Source: Streptomyces liliiviolaceus (GTDB lineage: Bacteria; Actinomycetota; Actinomycetes; Streptomycetales; Streptomycetaceae). Taken from it: DNA of 64,000 nt. The DNA lies in contig NZ_JAGPYQ010000001.1 in the NCBI RefSeq assembly GCF_018070025.1, positions 5,766,001 through 5,830,000 of the forward strand, in the 5' to 3' direction. The notes beneath the pieces are model-generated. The model had not been told where the DNA came from. It worked only from the letters and a program-made list of their open reading frames with translations, and ran no database searches. The position numbers and the translations under genes were made by a program. Below, one piece after another: positions 58,714 through 64,000 of the stretch. Position 1 is the first letter of the stretch. The number at the start of each line of letters is the position of its first letter.

Positions 58714-59925
58714 ATGCGCAGCGAGAACACCTCAGCCACCACACCCGACTGGATCACCACGCCCATCACGGCGGACCTCCTGCGAGGCGCCCTCGATCTG
58801 GAACGCACCGAGCACGGCGTACTGCCGCACCGGCTGCCCGCCTGGGTCCGCGCCCAGTACGCCGACGGCCAGCTGGCCATGGCCGAGTCCCAGCCGTCCG
58901 GCGTACGCCTGGCCTTCCGCACCCGGGCCACCGCCGTCGAACTGGACACGCTGCCCACCAAGCGGGTCTACACGGGCGCCCCGCCCCGCCCGGACGGCGT
59001 GTACGAACTGCTCGTCGACGGGGTCCTGGCCGGCCGGAGCAGTGTGCGGGACGGCAACACCCTGACCGTCGACATGACCACGGGAAGCGCCGAACTCCGG
59101 CCCGGCCCGGTCGGCACCGTCCGCTTCACCGACCTGCCCGAGAGCGCCGGCGCCGGCAAGAACGTCGAGATCTGGCTGCCGCACAACGAGACCACCGAAC
59201 TGGTGGCCCTGCGCACCGACGCCCCTGTCGAGCCCGCTGCCGACCCGGGACGCCGGGTGTGGCTGCATCACGGCAGCTCCATCAGCCACGGTTCCGACGC
59301 CGCGGGCCCGACCTCGATCTGGCCGGCCCTCGCCGCGTCCCTCGGCGGTGTGGAACTGATCAACCTGGGCCTGGGCGGCAGCGCGCTGCTCGACCCGTTC
59401 ACCGCCCGCACGCTCCGGGACACCCCCGCCGACCTGATCAGCGTCAAGATCGGCATCAACGTGGTCAACGCCGACGCGATGCGCATGCGCGCGTTCACGC
59501 CGGCCGTGCACGGCTTCCTCGACACGATCCGCGAAGGCCACCCGGACACACCGCTGTTGGTCGTCTCGCCGATCCTGTGCCCCATCCACGAGGACACGCC
59601 CGGTCCGAGCGCCCCGGACCTGGCCCACATGAGCGAGGGCCGGTTGAAGTTCGCGGCCATGGGCGATCCGGCGGAGACGGCGGCCGGGAAACTGACACTG
59701 CGGGTCATCCGGGACGAGCTGGCCCGGATCGTGGCCCAGCGGTCGAAGGAGGACCCGAACCTCCACCACCTCGACGGGCTCCGCCTCTACGGCGAGGCGG
59801 ACTTCGCCGAACTGCCGCTGCCCGACGAGCTCCACCCGGACGCGGCCACCCACCGCCGTATCGGCGAACGCTTCGCGGCACAGGTCTTCACCGCCGAAGG
59901 CGCCTTCGCGGCCCAGGAGGCCTGA
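58714..59925 (+). CDS. SGNH/GDSL hydrolase
   Basis: A 403-residue intracellular-type esterase with an N-terminal beta domain (about 1-180) followed by the SGNH core. The GDS-like block is HHGSSISHGSD (nucleophile Ser about 190), the oxyanion Gly is in LGLGGSALLD, the Asn block is KIGINVVN, and the Asp-His pair is DELHPDAATH (about 372). Acetyl esterases with this plan act on acetylated sugars or antibiotics. AAGG at seven bases before ATG. It lies downstream of the TetR gene, 44 bp away. Confidence 0.82.
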   Translation: MRSENTSATTPDWITTPITADLLRGALDLERTEHGVLPHRLPAWVRAQYADGQLAMAESQPSGVRLAFRTRATAVELDTLPTKRVYTGAPPRPDGVYELLVDGVLAGRSSVRDGNTLTVDMTTGSAELRPGPVGTVRFTDLPESAGAGKNVEIWLPHNETTELVALRTDAPVEPAADPGRRVWLHHGSSISHGSDAAGPTSIWPALAASLGGVELINLGLGGSALLDPFTARTLRDTPADLISVKIGINVVNADAMRMRAFTPAVHGFLDTIREGHPDTPLLVVSPILCPIHEDTPGPSAPDLAHMSEGRLKFAAMGDPAETAAGKLTLRVIRDELARIVAQRSKEDPNLHHLDGLRLYGEADFAELPLPDELHPDAATHRRIGERFAAQVFTAEGAFAAQEA

Positions 59926-59961
59926 CGCCGGACAACGGCCGCCGGGCGCCGGGCGCGGACT

Positions 59962-60468
59962 TCAGCGACCCTCTCGCGCGCGGTCGTCCCGCGTACCGCC
60001 GTCCCGAGAGCCCTGGTCCCGCGAGCCGTCGTCCGGCGCGCCGTCACCCCACAGATGCTCGTCCTCCGGGTCGGCGCCGGCCGGGCGGAAGCAGGCCGTC
60101 ACGACCTTGCCGTGCCGCTGGCAGCGCATCTCCCACTCATCGGCGAGCATCCGTACGATCCCCACTCCGCGGCCGGACACCTCGCCGTCCGCCGGGTCCC
60201 GCTGCCGCGGCAGCGTCGGGTCCTCGTCGTGGACGCTCACATGGAGGCAGTCGCCGTCCCAGGTGAGTACCAGATGCGCGTCGCTGTTCGCGTGGATGTG
60301 GGCGTTGGTGAGCAGTTCGGAGACGGTCAGTACGACGGAGTCCACCGTGTCCGGCTCGGCCGCGGTCCACGGCAGGGACTCCAGATGTTCACGTGTCCAC
60401 TCACGTCCGGCGCGCACACCGCCCGACACCGGAAACGAATGCGCCCAGCCCATTGCCTTGACCCCCAC
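59962..60468 (-). CDS. RsbW-like ATP-binding protein with low-complexity tail
   Basis: A 168-residue HATPase. The N box SVVLTVSELLTNAHIHAN, the G1-like VHDEDPTLP and GRGVGIVRMLADEW are visible. The C-terminal 30 residues are Asp/Arg/Gly-rich repeats (DGSRDQGSRDGGTRDDR), unusual for this family. Probably an anti-sigma or regulatory ATPase in Streptomyces partner switching. GTG 60468 has GGGAG at eight bases, while ATG 60453 is five codons shorter. Confidence 0.78.
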   Translation of the reverse strand: MGVKAMGWAHSFPVSGGVRAGREWTREHLESLPWTAAEPDTVDSVVLTVSELLTNAHIHANSDAHLVLTWDGDCLHVSVHDEDPTLPRQRDPADGEVSGRGVGIVRMLADEWEMRCQRHGKVVTACFRPAGADPEDEHLWGDGAPDDGSRDQGSRDGGTRDDRAREGR

Positions 60469-60588
60469 CGGATCACTCCCGTTCCTGCGGTCCGTACCTG
60501 CTTGTCCACGCATCTGGTACCCGGCAGACGCGCGCGCAGGCATCAAGGGTCAGGCGTCGAGGAGCCGCGCGAGGGTGTCCCCCGGTGT

Positions 60589-61251
60589 TCAGCCGGGCTG
60601 CGGGGTGGTGCGGATGGCCGCGATGTCCAGCTGGAGGCGGACCTTGTCGCTCACCATGGCGCCGCCCTCGGCCAGCCTGGTGTTGTAGGTCAGGCCCCAC
60701 TCGGAGCGGTTGATGGTGGTGGTGCCGTCGAAGCCGACGCGCTCGTAGCCGAACGGGTCGGTGACGTAGCCGATGTAGGTGAGTTCGAGGACGACGGGAC
60801 GCGTCCTGTCCTTGATGGTGAGGTCGCCGGTCATCCGGTAGACGTCGGGGGCCGCCAGTTTCACGGCGGTGCTGAGGAAGCGCATGTGCGGATAGGTGCC
60901 GGAGTCCAGGAAGTCACGGCCGGACACATGGCTGTCGCGCTGGTCCACGCCCGTGTCGACGCTGGCGGTGGACAGGATGATCTCGGCACCCGAGCGGGAC
61001 GGGTCGCGGCCGTCGAGGAAGAGGCGGCTCTGGTAGTCCGTGAAGGCGCCCCGCACGGTCGTGACCATGGCGTGCCGGACGGAGAAGCCGATCCGGCTGT
61101 GCGCGGGGTCGATGACCCAGTTCCCGGTCAGGGTTCTCAGGTCCGGTTCCGACTGGCCGCCCTGGGGGAAATCGGGTGGCCCGTCGGGCCGTTGCGGTTC
61201 GACGAGGGTGGCCGAGCGACGCGGAGAGGCACCTCGATTAAAAAGATTCAT
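60589..61251 (-). CDS. YceI family protein
   Basis: A 220-residue lipocalin-like protein. The YceI signature GNWVIDPAHSRIGFSVRHAMVTTVRG begins near residue 43, followed by RDFLDSGTYPHMRFLST and MTGDLTIKDRTRPV. YceI proteins bind polyprenoid or amphiphilic molecules; here no signal peptide is evident, so it is probably cytoplasmic, with a proline-rich N-terminal extension. A perfect 14-bp palindrome is just upstream of the ATG (61263-61276), so it is probably repressed by a dimeric regulator. Confidence 0.88.
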   Translation of the reverse strand: MNLFNRGASPRRSATLVEPQRPDGPPDFPQGGQSEPDLRTLTGNWVIDPAHSRIGFSVRHAMVTTVRGAFTDYQSRLFLDGRDPSRSGAEIILSTASVDTGVDQRDSHVSGRDFLDSGTYPHMRFLSTAVKLAAPDVYRMTGDLTIKDRTRPVVLELTYIGYVTDPFGYERVGFDGTTTINRSEWGLTYNTRLAEGGAMVSDKVRLQLDIAAIRTTPQPG

Positions 61252-61262
61252 GACTCACCCAG

Positions 61263-61276
61263 CTATTGCGCAATAG
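61263..61276 (-). promoter_or_regulatory. Palindromic operator before YceI gene
   Basis: Perfect palindrome CTATTGCGCAATAG, 12-25 bp upstream of the YceI start, in an unusually AT-rich patch. The TTGCGCAA core is common in MarR-type operators. The cognate regulator is not in the window. Confidence 0.6.
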
Positions 61277-61485
61277 ATATGTCTGCAAGCCAAACCAAGA
61301 TCCACGAGTTTACCGGATTCGTACCCGCCGATTCGCCCGGCATCCCCGCCCGACCAATGGGTCACAGAATCCACACACACCTGCCACCCGGCAGGCAGAA
61401 GGCACTGAGTGCCTGGCCCGCACGGTTCCGCCCCGGGATCAGCGCAATTCCGGCGCCCAGTGCATATCGCCCTTTTGATGCCGGG

Positions 61486-63042
61486 TCAGTAGCCGTACTT
61501 CGTCGTGTACGCGCATTCGGTGTAGATGTAGCCGGACGACAGTTTGGCGGTGTCCGAGGCCGGGGACTTTCCGAGACCGTTCTTGGATTTATGCACGAAG
61601 TACGTCGTACCGGCGGGCAGCCGGATGGTCCGCTGCGGGTAGTTCTTGCCGCTGTCGCTGCACGGCTCGAAGCCCAGCGTGATCGTGCTGGCCAGGGAGT
61701 AGGAGGTGCACTTCCCGCAGGCCTTGAGAGTGAAGCTGCCCGTCACCGGGCCCGTGTACAGGACGGTGATGTCGTCGGGGCTGTCGTTCTTGACGGTGAC
61801 AGAGATGCTGCCGCCGGACGCCGTGGTCGGCAGGCGCTTGCCCGCGGCGGGCACGGTCTGGGCGACCTCGGCGGCGATGACGATCTTCTTGGCGCGGGCC
61901 ACGTTCTTCTGCGACCCGGCGTTCTTGACGAAGTCGTTCATGGTGGTGACGGCTTCGGCGAAGCTGCCTTCCTTGTACTGGTCCACTCCGCAGTCGTACG
62001 TACCCGACTCCGCGTTCTTCTCCGCGCGGTCGGCGTTCTTGTCGAGGGCCTGGGTCTGTCCGGCGTCCTCTCCCGGCAGTCCGACGATCTGGGAGTTGAG
62101 GGACTGGAGGCGCTCCACGGCCTTGCAGGGGTCGTCTCCGCGTACGTCCTTCACGGCCTTGTCGACGGCCGTCCCGACCGAGGGGCTCACCTTCGCGCTC
62201 TGTTCGGACTTCGGGAAAGTGCGGAGCAGTTCGCCGTAGTGCGTCGCCCAGTCCGCGGATCCGCCGGACAGGGACTGTGCGCCGCACTCGTAGAGCGAGG
62301 TGGCCAGCCGGTCGTCGGGCCATTTCGCCAGCGTGCCGAGTTCCTTCTCGTCCATGGTGCGCGGGACCGTGCGCAGGTATTTCAGGGGCGCCACCGCGGT
62401 GCAGTAGTTCTTCTCCTCGTAGGCGGAGGCGACGGTGGCGTAGTAGGTCCTGAGCCGGGCGGGGACCCGCTCGGCCGCCCGTGAGCCGGGGTGATCGGCG
62501 CGAAGGCCGCTGTAGACGGTCAGGGCCCTGCGGTAGTCGGACTCCGCGTTCTGGAACTGCTGTCTCCCGGCCGCCTTGACCAATTTGTCGGCGCGCTCCA
62601 GTCGGTCCAGGAGCATCTGTTCGGTGGCTTCGTCGCGTGCGCCGCCGTACAGGGCGACCCCTCCGGCGGGCACGGCGAGGAGCACGATGCCGAGGACGAC
62701 GGCGATCCAGGCCGCCGGCGGCCACATCAGCCGGGTCCGCAGCCCCACGACCGCGCCGTGGACGGCCGCGAGCGCGAGGACGACCAGGTACGCGACGAGG
62801 GCTCCGCCGGGCACACCGTCCGGGTCCGCGGGCAGCGCCACCAGGAGCAGTAGCGCGGTCGCGACCCAGCAGGCGGCCATCAGCCACCAGCGGCGCACCA
62901 GTGCGTAACCGAGCCCCAGTCCGCTGAGGTTCAGGAGTGCCACGCCGGCGGCTCTCCAGCCGTCCGCGGGCGCGGGCGGTGGCGCGGTCGGCATCGGTGG
63001 TATGACGAATCCGTCGCTGAAGTCATTGCGCTGCCAGGACAT
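61486..63042 (-). CDS. Membrane protein with Cys-rich outside domain, 518 aa, unknown function
   Basis: Four TM helices in the first 150 residues (for example WWLMAACWVATALLLLVALP and AAWIAVVLGIVLLAVPAGG) are followed by a long extracytoplasmic region rich in helix-forming Arg/Lys/Glu residues (about 150-390), which looks like TPR-type repeats with an acidic cluster (PSVGTAVDKAVKDVRGDDPCKAVERL). The C-terminal domain (about 400-518) has paired Cys (ACGKCTS; EPCSDSG; TECAYT) and beta structure. I do not recognise a function; a possible cell-envelope sensor. ATG 63042 follows GGGGGAA. A 425-bp gap lies beyond its stop. Confidence 0.6.
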   Translation of the reverse strand: MSWQRNDFSDGFVIPPMPTAPPPAPADGWRAAGVALLNLSGLGLGYALVRRWWLMAACWVATALLLLVALPADPDGVPGGALVAYLVVLALAAVHGAVVGLRTRLMWPPAAWIAVVLGIVLLAVPAGGVALYGGARDEATEQMLLDRLERADKLVKAAGRQQFQNAESDYRRALTVYSGLRADHPGSRAAERVPARLRTYYATVASAYEEKNYCTAVAPLKYLRTVPRTMDEKELGTLAKWPDDRLATSLYECGAQSLSGGSADWATHYGELLRTFPKSEQSAKVSPSVGTAVDKAVKDVRGDDPCKAVERLQSLNSQIVGLPGEDAGQTQALDKNADRAEKNAESGTYDCGVDQYKEGSFAEAVTTMNDFVKNAGSQKNVARAKKIVIAAEVAQTVPAAGKRLPTTASGGSISVTVKNDSPDDITVLYTGPVTGSFTLKACGKCTSYSLASTITLGFEPCSDSGKNYPQRTIRLPAGTTYFVHKSKNGLGKSPASDTAKLSSGYIYTECAYTTKYGY

Positions 63043-63133
63043 GACGGTTCCCCCGGTCAATCACGTCCGAAGTTCTATGACTTGTCAGCGTACGGTCAGC
63101 CATAAGACGGCGACAAGAGGAAGCGGCGACCAG

Positions 63134-64000
63134 TCAGCAACAACCCGCGCCAGGAGCCTCGTTGACGGGTTCTCCGGCCTCGGAGGAAGCGTCGGCGGTG
63201 AGGCGGCAGAAACACGACGCCTCGACCGGTACGTCCGCCACGGCCGCCGCGATCTTCAGTTGCTGGGCCACGATCCGCGCCTCGCCCGCCCTGCCCAGCC
63301 GGACGAGGCACTCGTGGAACCCGTGCAGGGCCCAGACGTTGCCGGGATGGTGCAGCGCGCGGGGAAGCGTGTCGTCGAGTCCCAGGTCGGCGCGGTAGAC
63401 GGCCTCCGCCTCGGCGACGCGCCCCTGTTCCAGCAGCAGGGCGCCGTACGCGTGCCGGGTGGGCTGCATCCACCCCCAGGGCTCGTCGTAGGGAAGGCCG
63501 TCGTCCAGTTCGATCGACCGCTCCAGGGCGGCGAAGGCGGCCTCGAAGTTCCCCTTGCGGTACTCCAGTTCGCCGTCGAGCATCGCCGACGCGACCGCGA
63601 GGATGTCGGCACAGGTGTTGTTGAACAGCATCCGGGTCTCCGGAACCCGTGCGACCGCTTCCCTGAACAGGGTGCGCTCGGTCCCGGCCTCGGCGATCCT
63701 GCCGGTGGCCGAGTACGCGACCCCGCGGGCGTAGTGGAGCATCGCGGTCGTCACGCAGTACAGCCGCGGGTCGGCGGGCAGCGGCAGTTGCAGGATGTCG
63801 GCCCAGCGGCCGAACCGGATCAGGACGTGGACCCGCATGGCGAGGAAGCCCTCCAGCCAGTCCGCCATGGGCGGGCTCTGCACCCTCAGCAGTTCCTCCG
63901 GGATGGAGGCCTCCAACCGGGCGGCGGTCTCCAGGGCGGTCCGCGACTGCCCGAGGAACATGGCCCCGTAGATCCTGAAGTGGTGGTTGTGCGACCGGTA
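63134..64000 (-). CDS. TPR-repeat protein, N-terminus cut by window edge
   Basis: The reading frame continues through the right edge (codons for YRSHNHHFRIYGA precede the first in-frame ATG at 63961 without a stop), so the gene is truncated at its 5' end here. The visible 289 residues contain tetratricopeptide-like helical repeats (GNFEAAFAALERSIELDD; LEQGRVAEAEAVYRADLG). Such proteins are often regulatory scaffolds. Two Cys at the extreme end (GAGCC). Function unknown. Confidence 0.75.
   Translation of the reverse strand, partial: YRSHNHHFRIYGAMFLGQSRTALETAARLEASIPEELLRVQSPPMADWLEGFLAMRVHVLIRFGRWADILQLPLPADPRLYCVTTAMLHYARGVAYSATGRIAEAGTERTLFREAVARVPETRMLFNNTCADILAVASAMLDGELEYRKGNFEAAFAALERSIELDDGLPYDEPWGWMQPTRHAYGALLLEQGRVAEAEAVYRADLGLDDTLPRALHHPGNVWALHGFHECLVRLGRAGEARIVAQQLKIAAAVADVPVEASCFCRLTADASSEAGEPVNEAPGAGCC

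Noticed and set aside
1..64000. tRNA, rRNA, insertion sequences or attachment sites
   Set aside because: I looked for T-loop and anticodon-like patterns and for transposase or integrase frames and saw none; a covariance search would be decisive.

Overview
The window is high-GC actinobacterial DNA and almost certainly Streptomyces. The signs are extreme GC bias at third codon positions, many GTG starts behind AGGAGG-like ribosome sites, several RsbU/RsbW-type phosphatase and ATPase genes, a snapalysin-type secreted protease, a PhoD phosphatase, alpha-lytic-type proteases with pro-regions, and the intergenic motif AGGGGCGCGGGGAACTGCGC. It looks like chromosomal arm-type or accessory DNA: short operons, many regulators, no rRNA, tRNA, phage or transposase genes seen, and no CRISPR array.

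Layout. 1-3.5 kb: GABA catabolism (gabD start, gabT) with a divergent PucR-type regulator. 3.5-9.7 kb: a secreted ScyD/ScyE-like beta-propeller protein, an MmyB-like regulator and a three-subunit PaoABC-type molybdenum aldehyde oxidoreductase. 9.7-11.5 kb: two hypothetical proteins, one membrane-bound. 11.6-15.7 kb: a compact, translationally coupled five-gene cassette that I cannot assign to any known pathway. It has a 62-residue acidic peptide, an unknown protein, two paralogous DUF6895-like proteins and a serine beta-lactamase-like hydrolase. 15.8-20.9 kb: secreted S1 protease with a carbohydrate-binding tail, PhoD, two small membrane proteins and a Vat/CatB-type acetyltransferase. 21.0-25.5 kb: a three-TM protein coupled to a 904-residue HD plus HSP90-like ATPase, then a HEAT-repeat protein; this resembles a conflict or stress cassette. 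25.6-32.2 kb: a ThDP enzyme/cyclase pair, a lipoprotein, a kinase-like protein, a GAF-SpoIIE phosphatase and an ArsR-type regulator.

32.5-37.9 kb: PPK2, a membrane pseudokinase, an RsbW-like ATPase, snapalysin, and a cluster of zinc-free ribosomal protein paralogues (bL33, bL31, bL36). 38.0-47.5 kb: a galactoside/oligosaccharide utilisation locus (GH36 enzyme, LacI regulator with twin perfect operators, ABC importer without ATPase, secreted clan GH-A-like enzyme with CBMs). 47.7-57.8 kb: a GAF-PAS-PAS-GAF-SpoIIE-HATPase sensor phosphatase, CYTH-CHAD, a DUF952-PLP fusion, a membrane molybdopterin oxidoreductase with a fasciclin lipoprotein, a zinc ribbon and a stand-alone hemC. 57.8-64 kb: TetR with a nested operator, SGNH hydrolase, an RsbW-like ATPase, YceI, a membrane protein and a truncated TPR protein.

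The most promising unexplained systems are the 11.6-15.7 kb peptide cassette and the 21.0-24.2 kb membrane/HD-HSP90 pair. A recurring structural oddity is short tandem repeats at or just beyond the 3' ends of genes. All family assignments come from reading translated sequence by eye; no database search was run.
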